A stretch of 49,316 nt of DNA from Clostridiales bacterium (GCA_003452395.1 DMOI01000002.1:1-49316), one strand, 5' to 3'; positions 17,055 through 26,272 are shown, numbered from the stretch's first letter. Notes: a model not told the origin generated them from the letters alone. Numbers and translations are program-made.

Positions 17055-17951
17055 ATGATAGGTAGACTTTTAAATACTATTGTAAACATTTTAGTTATGA
17101 CTTATATGGTGCTATTAATATCGTTTTTTTTCTTGCATGAAAATCTAAAGAGCAATGTTAATGAAATTAATTATTCTATACTTGATGGTGTAGCAACAAC
17201 AGGAGTTTTTTCAGAAGATACATACAATTATCTTAAGCAGCAGATTTTTAAGTATAGTGGTGGAGACTCATATCAATTAATAATAAAATATGAGAAAAAA
17301 GTAAAGCCAGGAGTTTATGATACATATTGGAAAAAAGATTGGATAACTGCTCGTGATATGGGGAATTTAGACGTAAAGGGTCAGGTAAAGCCGGATGAAA
17401 TACTGACTAGAGTAGGAAGACCTATACCGATGCATATAGGGGACAAAGTAAGTATATATCTTGAGGATCAAGAGCATACATTATTTGTTGCTTTACTTAA
17501 TGCACCATTTTTAGGTATGCTTAATGAATATTCAGATATGAGAATTAAGTCATTAAAGACAGTAGTTGTAGGTAGAAATGCAAAAAACATAGTGAAAGGC
17601 TACGATGTAAAAGCAGAGATAGAAAAGAAGAATATAGAGGGATGGATTACAAGTATAAATTTGGTACCGGCACCTCCTCTTCCACCTGATCTAACGGACG
17701 AAGATTATCCGGTGACAATTAGCGTAAAGACCGAGATGAATACTACGGGAAAAGATTACAATGCCGCAAATCTGATTTATGGGGATGTTGCAGATGAACA
17801 ATATGTGACACCTAATTTAGGTCCAAATCACATATTTAATACGGCTGAGTTTTATAGGCAAGTAATAGATTATTATCCTGTACCAGTTTCAATACCAACA
17901 GGCAAAGAACTGTCAGATTACGAAAAGGTTATAGAATTCACACAAAAGTAG
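17055..17951 (+). CDS. Membrane-anchored protein of the Tad locus, possible minor pseudopilin
   Basis: A 298-residue unidentified protein with an N-terminal membrane helix (about residues 5-27, ending in FFFLH) and a ~270-residue outer region with few motifs, including a Pro stretch APPLPPDL. The start at ATG 17055 follows GGGGGGGAAG. It sits 18 bp after pilin-like protein C and 8 bp before the next gene, so all are one operon. The position corresponds to where tadE/tadF-type minor subunits lie in other tad loci, but I see no TadE signature. Confidence 0.72.
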   Translation: MIGRLLNTIVNILVMTYMVLLISFFFLHENLKSNVNEINYSILDGVATTGVFSEDTYNYLKQQIFKYSGGDSYQLIIKYEKKVKPGVYDTYWKKDWITARDMGNLDVKGQVKPDEILTRVGRPIPMHIGDKVSIYLEDQEHTLFVALLNAPFLGMLNEYSDMRIKSLKTVVVGRNAKNIVKGYDVKAEIEKKNIEGWITSINLVPAPPLPPDLTDEDYPVTISVKTEMNTTGKDYNAANLIYGDVADEQYVTPNLGPNHIFNTAEFYRQVIDYYPVPVSIPTGKELSDYEKVIEFTQK

Positions 17952-17959
17952 GTGATATA

Positions 17960-19015
17960 ATGGAACAGGCAACAACTTCAATAATTATTTCAGTATTTAT
18001 AATATTTTTACTTATACCTACCATATTTTTGAAGACAAATAATACAGATAAAGAAAATATGAAGAAAAGCTTACACTTTGCTACTATGGCACTTGCAGAT
18101 TGTATAGAAATAGAAGATGTAAATTTTGAAGACCTCTCTAAAGGATATTTAAGGTATATGGAGTCATTTGACGCTAGTAAAGCTAATATTGCAATAGATG
18201 AACAAAAGCTGCTTTTGGAGTTTAATAATGTGCTGTTTAAAAACTGTCAGGATCCTGAATTGTATGCGAAGGCGCAAGCAAACATAATGGCGAAGGTGTT
18301 AATATATAATAATAGATTTATAGTGCAGAGAAATAATAGTGGAATGCCAGATTATGATTATAAGACGGAGATAGAAAAGTATAAGCTAGGACAAGCAGGT
18401 AAATTTAATCCGTCATATTATTTTACAGTTTACAGAGACGATAATAAAGATAATATTCCAGATTCACCAAATGATATATATTATACAACTACGAAAGATG
18501 ATAAATTGTATGATGAAAATAAAAGATTATTTTGTGAACAGGTGCCATATGATAGTGGAACGCCAATTGTAGGTACAGATTTTAGAAGATATTTAGTAAC
18601 TATGGATGGTCTTGGAGCAAAGTATTACTATTTAAACATTGTGAATAATAAAATTTATAGTAAATATCAAAACCCGACTGATGAGGATCAAGTAGGATAT
18701 AATGATATATCTACCACGCCCTCTGTATTACAAATTCCACATCAGATTAGTTATTTGGGGCTTACAAAAAAAGATAAAAACAATCAGATTATAAGAAAGC
18801 TAAATCAAGTAATAGCAGACTATTCAGAAGGATTGACAGTAAACTTTCCAAATCCAGATGATGTACTTTCTAGAATTAATATGAAGCAGAAAGATTTAAA
18901 TTTTTTTGAGGGTGTTACATTTTTAGTTATATACAAGGAGAATAACTATTTAAATGTAAGAAGCGAGACTATGAATTTTAAAAATTATGTCGTAGCGGGA
19001 TATACTTTAAAATAA
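17960..19015 (+). CDS. Membrane-anchored protein of the Tad locus, unknown function
   Basis: A 351-residue protein with an N-terminal membrane helix (residues ~7-24, SIIISVFIIFLLIPTIF) and a large, mostly hydrophilic outer domain rich in Asp, Asn and Tyr. An acidic segment YRDDNKDNIPDSPND resembles calcium-binding Asp-rich loops, though this is only a visual likeness. ATG 17960 has AGGTGATATA upstream. It is the last gene of the tad-like unit, before a CPBP-family gene. It may be a tip or adhesion subunit; this is speculative. Confidence 0.7.
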   Translation: MEQATTSIIISVFIIFLLIPTIFLKTNNTDKENMKKSLHFATMALADCIEIEDVNFEDLSKGYLRYMESFDASKANIAIDEQKLLLEFNNVLFKNCQDPELYAKAQANIMAKVLIYNNRFIVQRNNSGMPDYDYKTEIEKYKLGQAGKFNPSYYFTVYRDDNKDNIPDSPNDIYYTTTKDDKLYDENKRLFCEQVPYDSGTPIVGTDFRRYLVTMDGLGAKYYYLNIVNNKIYSKYQNPTDEDQVGYNDISTTPSVLQIPHQISYLGLTKKDKNNQIIRKLNQVIADYSEGLTVNFPNPDDVLSRINMKQKDLNFFEGVTFLVIYKENNYLNVRSETMNFKNYVVAGYTLK

Positions 19016-19041
19016 TTAAAATTAAGAATGGAGAATTTAAG

Positions 19042-19866
19042 ATGAAAAGAGCTATTCGCGCTACCTTTTTTATACTATTTATTATTGCTTTGTTTTATAC
19101 AGTGCCTGTTTTTTTAAATAACACCTTATGGACAAAGGTACCTGTTAATATAGCCGTAGAAGATATAGTTGTAAAATTATGCATCTTAGTTTTACCTTGC
19201 TTAGCGTACATATACATTTATAGAAGTGTTATAAATATAAAAGAATGTTTTAAATTTAATAATATATCATTGATACAGATAGTCATACTTGTTTTAATAG
19301 GATTTCTAATCCAACCTTTTGCTATGCTTATAAGTAGTATAACAAGTATACTTTTTGAAAATAAAGTTATAGATTATATGAATGCATATGAAGGTATACC
19401 ATTCTGGTTAACCCTAGTTTCAATGGCTGTGATGCCCGCACTTATGGAAGAAGCAATGATGAGGGGTATAGTTTTGTATGAATCCAGAGATTTAGGTATA
19501 AAGATAGCAGCCATATTAAATGGCATTCTATTCGGCATAATACATAGAAACTTTTCACAATTTTTTTATGCTTTTGTATTTGGGATAATATTTGTGTATA
19601 TAGTAAAAATAACTAATTCGTTATATAGCACAATGATAATACATTTCATAATAAATGCTACACAGGTAGTTATAATGAAAATATTTACTACACAGAAAAT
19701 AATAATAAGCAGTGAGATTACAAATATAAGTTTACTCCAGAAAATAAGTGGAATAGGATTCATAGCTATTATATGTATAATATGTTTACCAATTATTAGC
19801 TATCTATTTAAAAAGCTAGTATATATTTCAGAAAACAAAAAAAGATTAAACAACCAAATTGTTTAA
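19042..19866 (+). CDS. CPBP-family intramembrane metalloprotease homologue
   Basis: A 274-residue multi-pass membrane protein with all three motifs of the CPBP (CAAX protease/bacteriocin-processing, Abi) family: Glu136-Glu137 with Arg141 in EEAMMR, His168 in FGIIH, and His201 with Asn205 in HFIIN. These residues form the intramembrane active site of the family. Family members process prenylated proteins, bacteriocins or signalling peptides; the substrate here is unknown. It directly follows the pilin-like genes in the same direction (26-bp gap), so a link to their processing is possible but unproven. Its last codons form the left arm of a terminator. Confidence 0.9.
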   Translation: MKRAIRATFFILFIIALFYTVPVFLNNTLWTKVPVNIAVEDIVVKLCILVLPCLAYIYIYRSVINIKECFKFNNISLIQIVILVLIGFLIQPFAMLISSITSILFENKVIDYMNAYEGIPFWLTLVSMAVMPALMEEAMMRGIVLYESRDLGIKIAAILNGILFGIIHRNFSQFFYAFVFGIIFVYIVKITNSLYSTMIIHFIINATQVVIMKIFTTQKIIISSEITNISLLQKISGIGFIAIICIICLPIISYLFKKLVYISENKKRLNNQIV

Positions 19867-19875
19867 TCTTTTTTT
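19837..19875. terminator. Bidirectional intrinsic terminator
   Basis: A 17-bp stem, AAAAAAAGATTAAACAA with its complement, closes a CCAAA loop and has T-runs on both strands. It overlaps the stop codon of the CPBP gene and lies 24 bp past the stop of the convergent AbrB-like gene, serving both. Confidence 0.9.
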
Positions 19876-19898
19876 GTTTTTATAGCAATAATGCAATA

Positions 19899-20183
19899 TT
19901 ATAAAGTTGTCTTATCAGTTCTACCTGTTATTTCAAAACCTGCTGCAATAGCCATAGCTTTAATAGCTTCAAGTGATACTTTCTTCCCGTTATAATCAAT
20001 TAAATCATCCATCGAGCCTGTATGAACGCATGCAGGTTGGTACTTTTGTAAGATAACCCCGTGGTCATTTACAAAGATTTCCAATGAATCTTTAACGTTT
20101 ATGTCTAAGTTACGCCTTAACTCGATAGGTAGAACAATTCTTCCTAACTCGTCAACTTTTCTAACAATTCCTGTAGATTTCAT
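19899..20183 (-). CDS. abrB: AbrB/SpoVT-family transition-state regulator
   Basis: A 94-residue DNA-binding protein with an AbrB swapped-hairpin domain: MKSTGIVRKVDELGRIVLPI, then ELRRNLDI and DSLEIFV at residues ~1-50. The C-terminal ~40 residues resemble the Abh/AbrB dimerisation part, not the longer GAF domain of SpoVT. In Bacillus such proteins repress transition-phase and sporulation genes; in Clostridia they affect sporulation and metabolism. It has its own consensus promoter and a good AGGAGG site. It is monocistronic, ending at the shared terminator. Confidence 0.93.
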   Translation of the reverse strand: MKSTGIVRKVDELGRIVLPIELRRNLDINVKDSLEIFVNDHGVILQKYQPACVHTGSMDDLIDYNGKKVSLEAIKAMAIAAGFEITGRTDKTTL

Positions 20184-20227
20184 ATAATAGCCTCCTATAA
20201 AATATATTCAATAATATTACATTTACT

Positions 20228-20256
20228 ATAATACCATATATGTAATATAATGTCAA
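20228..20256 (-). promoter_or_regulatory. Promoter of the AbrB-like gene
   Basis: On the minus strand TTGACA (20256-20251), a 17-bp spacer and TATTAT (20233-20228) are followed ~45 bp later by the start codon. The flanking TATTACATATATGGT / GTAATATTATTG sequences are AT-rich and could hold a self-operator, as AbrB-type genes are often autoregulated. Confidence 0.75.
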
Positions 20257-20317
20257 CACAAAAAAATAAATATAATATTATTTGTATAATTTTCTTGTTA
20301 TTTGTAACCTTTTCACT

Positions 20318-21433
20318 TTATTTTAGATTTTCAGGGTTTAGATATTCGAGTTCTGGGAGTACAAATAAACCATCTTTTCTTATTAAGACATCGTCAAAGT
20401 ATATTTCTCCTCCGCCGTATTCGGGTGTTTGGATTAATACTAAATCCCAGTGAATATCAGATTTATTGCCATTAGAAGCATTATCATAACAGCAACCTGG
20501 TGTGAAGTGAATGGAACCTGCAATCTTTTCGTCAAATAGTATTTCACACATCGCCTTTGTTACGTATGGATTAACACCAATTGCAAATTCTCCTACATAT
20601 CTTGCGCCTTCGTCTGTGTCAAATATTTTGTTGATTTTCTCGTTATTGTTAGCTGTTGCATTTATTATTTTGCCATCTTTAAATTCTAAGCGTATGTTTT
20701 CAAATTTGAAGCCTTGATATTCGGATGGAGTATTATAAGTTATAACACCATTTATCGAGTCACGTACAGGTGCTGTAAATACTTCACCATCTGGAATATT
20801 CATTTCTCCAGCACATTTAATTGTAGGAATATCTTTAATAGAAAATGTCAAATCGGTATTATTAGCTATAAGTCTAACTTTATCTGTTTTTTCCATGAGA
20901 GCTACAAGTGGATTCATCGCATTTGACATTTTTGAGTAGTCTAGGGTACAAACATTGTAGTAAAATTCTTCAAATCCTTCTAGGCTCATTTCGGCTTTTT
21001 GAGCAGTAGATGGAGATGGATAACGGAGAACAACCCATTTTGTTTTAGTTACACGTATATCTTTGTGAACTCTACCAAAAATATATTTTGTATATAAATC
21101 CATATTTGGTTGTGGCACGTCAGAATTTTCGTAGGAATTATCTTTATAGCGAAGCCCTACATAAGCATCCATATTGTTCATAACTGTTGCTTGATGAGTT
21201 GATTCAAGGATCATTTGTTCGTCAGAGCAACCGAGGAGTAGACTACGCTCTATATTTTCATCTACAAGGCGTACAAAAGGCAAACCACCTACTTCATAAG
21301 TTTTCGCTATTATAGCCCTAATTAAATCACTGCATTCGGTAGTTGATTCTATAAGAATTTTCTCACCTTTTTTTATTTTGCATGAATAGTTAACAATAAT
21401 GTCAGCCAATCTTAAATTTTCTACACTTATCAT
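20318..21433 (-). CDS. M29-family metallo-aminopeptidase
   Basis: A 371-residue cytoplasmic aminopeptidase of the AmpS/PepS/aminopeptidase T family. Diagnostic parts are the N-terminal region ADIIVNYSCKIKKGEKILIE, the metal-binding EFAIGVNPYVTKAMCEILFDEK, a conserved glycine-rich SIHFTPGCCYDNASNGNKSD and IHWDLVLI. It releases N-terminal residues from peptides using two metal ions. ATG 21433 is chosen for its AGGAGGTTTCTT site; the frame extends further up to 21487 without one. It is a single gene between the AbrB-like gene and sleB. Confidence 0.93.
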   Translation of the reverse strand: MISVENLRLADIIVNYSCKIKKGEKILIESTTECSDLIRAIIAKTYEVGGLPFVRLVDENIERSLLLGCSDEQMILESTHQATVMNNMDAYVGLRYKDNSYENSDVPQPNMDLYTKYIFGRVHKDIRVTKTKWVVLRYPSPSTAQKAEMSLEGFEEFYYNVCTLDYSKMSNAMNPLVALMEKTDKVRLIANNTDLTFSIKDIPTIKCAGEMNIPDGEVFTAPVRDSINGVITYNTPSEYQGFKFENIRLEFKDGKIINATANNNEKINKIFDTDEGARYVGEFAIGVNPYVTKAMCEILFDEKIAGSIHFTPGCCYDNASNGNKSDIHWDLVLIQTPEYGGGEIYFDDVLIRKDGLFVLPELEYLNPENLK

Positions 21434-21629
21434 AAGAAACCTCCTAATTAGATGTTGAATATATGTTATAACAAAAAAATTTAACATTTATTATTATACC
21501 ATATAATGTACAGATATGAAAGATTTATCCAAAACATTTTAGTTTTTAACTTGAATAAAACCACAAATCTAGCAAACAATAGGAGTATGAATAATGTAGT
21601 GTGAGTAAAATAAGAAAGGAAGGTAGAAT

Positions 21630-22556
21630 ATGAAGGATAACAAAATAGGTTATATAATTTTAGTAAGTATAATGTTAATTGTTGTAACAATATCAATTAG
21701 CATAATAAATCTAAGCAGGGTTAATGTTGTAGCATATACATGGGGGTCAAGGGGAACTATAGTGCAGCAGATACAACAGAAGCTGACCGAATGGGGGTAC
21801 TATAAGGAAGAAGTAGATGGTGTGTATGGATATGATACTTGGGATGCGGTAAAGACCTTTCAACAAAAAAACAATATAAAAGCCGATGGAATAGTAGGAA
21901 ATGCTACTTTATCGAAGATGGGTATATTTTTAGGTAATGTAGCTTATGCAGCAAGTGAAAAAGGTAATTTATATACTTGGGGTTCTACAGGAGAAAAAGT
22001 AAAAGAAATACAGAGAAAGCTAAAAGAATGGGATTATTATAAAGGTGGAGTAGATGGGGAATATGGATATAATACATGGCTTGCTGTAAGAAAGTTTCAG
22101 AGTAAAAACGGATTAAAGGTAGATGGTATTGCAGGAGGACAAACCCTAGAAAAGATAGGAGTAAAGACAGGCGGAGGAACTACAAAAAGCTCTGGGGGGA
22201 ATGTAAGCAGAGATGTAAATATATTGGCAGCGGCAATACATGGAGAAGCGAGAGGTGAACCTTATGAGGGGATGGTTGCTGTAGGAGCGGTAATATTAAA
22301 TAGAACAAAAAGCGGTAAATTCCCGAGCACTGTAGCAGGAGTTATCTATCAACCTGGAGCTTTTGATGCTGTCGACGATGGGCAGATAAATCTAGCACCA
22401 GGAAAACAGTCAATAAACGCTGCAAAGGATGCCCTAAGCGGTTGGGATCCATCTAGCGGATGCTTATACTACTGGAACCCAGCAACTGCCACGAGCAAGT
22501 GGATCTGGTCAAGAGATATAGTCACAAAAATAGGAAGTCATTACTTTGGGAAGTAA
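21630..22556 (+). CDS. sleB: Spore cortex-lytic enzyme SleB
   Basis: A 308-residue secreted cortex hydrolase. It has a signal/anchor (about residues 9-26), two peptidoglycan-binding PG_binding_1 domains (~37-95 and ~110-170, each with repeated GxxVxxIQxKLxEWGYYK and VDGxxGYxTWxAVxxFQ patterns), then a SleB hydrolase_2 domain (~195-305; AAAIHGEARGEPYEGMVAVGAVILNR with the catalytic Glu region). Two binding domains rather than the single one of Bacillus SleB is a difference. SleB degrades spore cortex muramic-lactam peptidoglycan at germination and is usually co-expressed with ypeB, which follows. Expression from the forespore sigma factor is expected, but I could not confirm its promoter. Confidence 0.95.
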   Translation: MKDNKIGYIILVSIMLIVVTISISIINLSRVNVVAYTWGSRGTIVQQIQQKLTEWGYYKEEVDGVYGYDTWDAVKTFQQKNNIKADGIVGNATLSKMGIFLGNVAYAASEKGNLYTWGSTGEKVKEIQRKLKEWDYYKGGVDGEYGYNTWLAVRKFQSKNGLKVDGIAGGQTLEKIGVKTGGGTTKSSGGNVSRDVNILAAAIHGEARGEPYEGMVAVGAVILNRTKSGKFPSTVAGVIYQPGAFDAVDDGQINLAPGKQSINAAKDALSGWDPSSGCLYYWNPATATSKWIWSRDIVTKIGSHYFGK

Positions 22557-22596
22557 GATTATAATTAATTCCAAAATATGGGATTATGAGCTACTT

Positions 22597-22731
22597 ATCG
22601 TAGGGGCCGTGCCTATGTGCCGGCCCGTGCTAGAATAACTGATAAATATATGTGAAGAAAAAAATATAAATTAGAAAATTTAGTTAGTGCATAATATTGA
22701 CGGGCTGGCACATAGGCACAGCCCCTACGAT
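22597..22731. repeat. GC-rich 32-bp inverted repeat element between sleB and ypeB
   Basis: The arms 22597-22628 and 22700-22731 match as inverted repeats at 30 of 32 positions (starting ATCGTAGGGGC). The arms are far more GC-rich than the surroundings while the centre is AT-rich. There is no coding capacity. It resembles the small palindromic intergenic repeats or MITE-like elements found dispersed in bacterial genomes, and it interrupts a gene pair normally close together. Confidence 0.85.
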
Positions 22732-22792
22732 TTTAAAGCCTTTGGCTTTCTGAAATACGTTTGGAAGACAAATTAGTGGAGGAGGATTAGCA

Positions 22793-24247
22793 ATGCCTGA
22801 TAAACAAGATAAACAAAAAGATAAAGATAATTTTTTGCTTCGTTTTAAGAAAAAACTGTCGGATAGACATATATATAGTGTATTTATTGTTGTAATTGCA
22901 GTTATGATAGGGGTAGGAGTATATATATATAAGGAAAAGGCAAATTATGAGACATATTTACAAAATACTTTCCAGAATTCTTTTTATGAAGGGGCAAAGT
23001 ATATAGATGATGTTGATAATTTGCTATCGAAGATAAACGTAACGAATAAGCCGAGCCAAAGAGTAAAGATATTTACAGATTTATATAGAGAGGCAGCTTC
23101 AGCCCAGACTAACATGGGTAGACTTCCATATAATCAAGAAATAATGGCTACAGTGTTAAAATTTTTAACTCAGCTAAGCGATTTTTCATATGCCATGCTT
23201 ATAAAGTCGGCAGACAACCAGGATTTAACAAAGGAAGAGGTAAATCAGATAAATGATTTGGCGAAGTATGCAACTGTTTTATCTAATAAAATGGCACAAA
23301 TAAAACAAGATGTAAGTGATGGGAACAGGATAAACTGGGGTGAAATACAAAAAGAAGGTGAGCAAAATCTAAATACAAAAGAGGGAAAAGCTACAAAGGC
23401 AGTGGCCGGCTCTATTTCAGGAGTAAAGAAAGATTTTCAAAATTATCCTACATTAATATATGATGGACCATTTTCTGATCATATACAAAAGATGGAACCA
23501 GAGGCCCTTAAAAACGAGGAATATGTAAAAAAAGACGAAGCATTAAAGATAGCAAAAGATTTTATAGGACAAGAAAAGATAGCTAAAATAGATATGACAT
23601 ACGTGACAGACACTAAACAAAAATACGTAATACCAGTGTATCGATTTGCAGCAAAGATGAAGAACGATAACGATAAAGAAAGAGATTACAGCGTGGTTTT
23701 AGATATAACACAACAGGGAGGGATGCCACTGTGGATGTTAAATTATAATGAAATACAACAAACTGATAAAAAACTAAAATTAGAGGATTTAAGTGCGAAG
23801 ACAAAAGAATTTCTAAAAAATAAGGGGTATCCAAATATGGAGGTAAACTATTATGAGATAGTTGATGGTGCGGTTGTATTTAATTTTGCATATGAGCAAA
23901 ATGGAGTTACCATATATTCGGATTTAATAAAGGTTAAAGCCTCGCTTGTGGATGGTGAAGTGGTTGGTTTCGAGTCGCAAGGATATGTTATGACTCATAA
24001 AGAAAGAACACTACCAAAACCAAAAATAACTGCAGAGGCAGCAAAAAAAGAGGTAAGTGAAACATTTAAAATAGAAAGGGTAAAGTTAACGCTGATACCA
24101 CTTAATTCGAAAAGAGAAGTACTATGTTATGAGTTAAAAGGGAAGAATGGTGAAAAAGATTTTTTGGTATATGTGAATGCACAAACTGCTAAGCATGAAA
24201 ACATACTAGAAGTTATAAAAAATGAAAATGGAGTATTTACTCAGTAG
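22793..24247 (+). CDS. ypeB: Germination protein YpeB
   Basis: A 484-residue protein with a cytoplasmic Lys/Asp-rich N-terminus, a membrane helix (about residues 30-50, HIYSVFIVVIAVMIGVGVYI), a helical outer region and two or three PepSY-like domains (for example KKDEALKIAKDFIG, and ITAEAAKKEVSETFKIE). YpeB is needed to keep SleB stable in the spore and the two depend on each other. ATG 22793 follows GGAGGAGGATTAGCA. It is encoded just after sleB, apart from an intervening repeat element, which supports the call. Confidence 0.93.
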   Translation: MPDKQDKQKDKDNFLLRFKKKLSDRHIYSVFIVVIAVMIGVGVYIYKEKANYETYLQNTFQNSFYEGAKYIDDVDNLLSKINVTNKPSQRVKIFTDLYREAASAQTNMGRLPYNQEIMATVLKFLTQLSDFSYAMLIKSADNQDLTKEEVNQINDLAKYATVLSNKMAQIKQDVSDGNRINWGEIQKEGEQNLNTKEGKATKAVAGSISGVKKDFQNYPTLIYDGPFSDHIQKMEPEALKNEEYVKKDEALKIAKDFIGQEKIAKIDMTYVTDTKQKYVIPVYRFAAKMKNDNDKERDYSVVLDITQQGGMPLWMLNYNEIQQTDKKLKLEDLSAKTKEFLKNKGYPNMEVNYYEIVDGAVVFNFAYEQNGVTIYSDLIKVKASLVDGEVVGFESQGYVMTHKERTLPKPKITAEAAKKEVSETFKIERVKLTLIPLNSKREVLCYELKGKNGEKDFLVYVNAQTAKHENILEVIKNENGVFTQ

Positions 24248-24253
24248 GAAGCT

Positions 24254-24353
24254 GAGGTTCTCCCCTTGCGAAGGGGGAGTTAGAGGGGGTTATAGAGTTG
24301 GTATTAAACCAATGTGACCCCACCTAAACTCCCCTTCGCAGGGGAGGAACTCC
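24254..24353. repeat. ~100-bp GC-rich inverted-repeat element, copy 1
   Basis: Left arm GAGGTTCTCCCCTTGCGAAG and onward to ~24290; the right arm is the imperfect complement ending GGGGAGGAAC at 24350. Each arm also folds on itself (CTCCCC...GGGGAG). A second copy lies at 44451-44545. It lies between the convergent ypeB and mnmG genes and may also stop transcription. Confidence 0.85.
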
Positions 24354-24382
24354 AAAACATAATTTTTCAAGGCACTAAAGTA

Positions 24383-26272
24383 CTACTCACGTTCTTTTCT
24401 CTTCACTTGTTCTAAATACACAAGAAGTACAGATATATCAGCAGGTGAAACACCTGATATTCTGGATGCTTGTCCTACTGATGTAGGCTTTATCTCGTTT
24501 AGTTTCTGTATTGCTTCAGCTCTTAGACTAGGTATTTTTGTGTAGTCAAGTTTTGATGATAAAAGCCTTCTTTCTAGCTTTTTAAAGTGTTCGACTTGTT
24601 CTTTTTGTTTTTGTACATACCCTTCATACTTAAAATATATATTTATTTGATCAACTATATCTTCACTGAGGTTTGGTCTTTCTTTGTCAATTTCTGCAAG
24701 CATTTCATAGGTTAGTTCGGGTCGTCTTATCAAACTGGCAAGAGTTATTCCAGATACAAGCTCTACACTATTATAGGCTCTAAGAAAGTCTTGAATCTCA
24801 GGCTTGGTTCCAACATGAGTGGTTTCTAGTCTTTCTACTTCTTGCGAAATCACTTGTTTTTTATGCAAAAATCTTTTATATCTATCTTCGGGTATTAAAC
24901 CTACATCGTGGCCTTTTTCAAGCAGACGCATATCTGCATTATCTTGTCTAAGAAGTAGTCTGTATTCAGCACGTGAAGTCATCATCCGGTAGGGTTCTTC
25001 TGTACCTTTAGTAACCAAGTCGTCTATGAGTACACCTATATAGGCATCGGAACGGTCAAGCATGAGAGGATCTTTGTTTTCTATTTTCATAGCAGCATTA
25101 ATACCTGCAATAATGCCTTGTGCTGCAGCTTCTTCATATCCTGAACTCCCATTAATTTGTCCAGCAGTAAATAATCCCTCAACGTTTTTTAGTTCGAGTG
25201 ATAATTTGAGCTGCGTAGGATTTATACAGTCATACTCTATAGCATAACCGATTCTTGTCACTTCACAGTTTTCAAGTCCGGGGACAGTTCTTAGCATATC
25301 TATTTGTACGTCTTCAGGCAACGAAGAAGACATACCTTGAACATATATTTCATTGCTATTTTCACCTTCTGGTTCAAGAAAGATTTGGTGACGTTCTTTG
25401 TCCGCGAATCTAACTAGCTTTGTCTCTATAGATGGACAGTATCTAGGGCCAACTCCTGCAATGCTTCCATTATATAAAGGCGAGCGATTTAGATTGTCAA
25501 GAATGACTTTATGAGTATTAGCATTAGTATAGGTTAGATGACAAGGTAATTGTTCACGTAATATATCCTTTCCGTAGTTTTCAAAAGAAAAAGGGATTAT
25601 TTTCTCATCACCTGTTTGTACATCTGTTTTTGAAAAATCCACAGTAGTTTTATCTATACGACAAGGTGTTCCAGTCTTGAAACGGTAGATTTCAATGCCT
25701 AAATCTATAAGAGAATCAGTCAAATAATTTGCTGATTGAAGGCCGCATGGACCACTGTTTACAGTGTAATCTCCCGTGATGCATACGGATTTAAGATATG
25801 TTCCAGTTGCGAGGATTATACACTTAGCCTTATATATAGAATCAGTAGCGGTTTTAACTCCAGTAACTTTACCGTCTGTAGCTAAAATCTGAATGACTTC
25901 GCCTTGCTTCAACTTCAGATTAGGTGTGCTCGTAATAACTTTTGTCATTTCTTCACTATATCTTTTTTTATCAGCTTGGGCACGTAAAGAGTGAACAGCG
26001 GGTCCTTTACTCGTATTAAGCATTTTTATTTGAAGATAGGTTTTATCTATATTTTTACCCATTTCACCACCAAGTGCGTCGAGTTCTCGTACCAAATGTC
26101 CCTTGCTAGTCCCCCCTATACTAGGGTTGCAAGCCATCATGGCTACGCTATCTAAATTTATGGCAAACAGTATCGTGCTGTGGCCAAGTCTCGCTGTAGC
26201 AAGAGCTGCCTCACAACCTGCATGTCCAGCACCAACTACAATAACATCTACATCATCTGCAATATATGTCAT
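24383..26272 (-). CDS. mnmG: tRNA uridine-34 carboxymethylaminomethyl-modification enzyme MnmG
   Basis: A 629-residue FAD-dependent enzyme that with MnmE installs the (carboxymethyl)aminomethyl group on U34 of certain tRNAs. It has the dinucleotide-binding motif VDVIVVGAGHAGCEAALA at the N-terminus, then ACNPSIGGTSKGHLVRE and the GidA signature GPRYCPSIE, with a full-length C-terminal helical domain ending in VLLVYLEQVKRK. Start set at ATG 26272 with AAAAGGATG upstream; the frame runs to 26308 without a better site. It is the last gene of the rpmH-to-mnmG block. Confidence 0.97.
   Translation of the reverse strand: MTYIADDVDVIVVGAGHAGCEAALATARLGHSTILFAINLDSVAMMACNPSIGGTSKGHLVRELDALGGEMGKNIDKTYLQIKMLNTSKGPAVHSLRAQADKKRYSEEMTKVITSTPNLKLKQGEVIQILATDGKVTGVKTATDSIYKAKCIILATGTYLKSVCITGDYTVNSGPCGLQSANYLTDSLIDLGIEIYRFKTGTPCRIDKTTVDFSKTDVQTGDEKIIPFSFENYGKDILREQLPCHLTYTNANTHKVILDNLNRSPLYNGSIAGVGPRYCPSIETKLVRFADKERHQIFLEPEGENSNEIYVQGMSSSLPEDVQIDMLRTVPGLENCEVTRIGYAIEYDCINPTQLKLSLELKNVEGLFTAGQINGSSGYEEAAAQGIIAGINAAMKIENKDPLMLDRSDAYIGVLIDDLVTKGTEEPYRMMTSRAEYRLLLRQDNADMRLLEKGHDVGLIPEDRYKRFLHKKQVISQEVERLETTHVGTKPEIQDFLRAYNSVELVSGITLASLIRRPELTYEMLAEIDKERPNLSEDIVDQINIYFKYEGYVQKQKEQVEHFKKLERRLLSSKLDYTKIPSLRAEAIQKLNEIKPTSVGQASRISGVSPADISVLLVYLEQVKRKERE

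Noticed and set aside
20714..20926. Short plus-strand frames opposite the M29 aminopeptidase
   Set aside because: They overlap a well-conserved enzyme gene on the minus strand and lack ribosome sites.
21560..21625. Forespore sigma factor promoter upstream of sleB
   Set aside because: TGAATA is present near 21587, but no convincing CATnnTA box at the right distance was found, so I did not annotate it.
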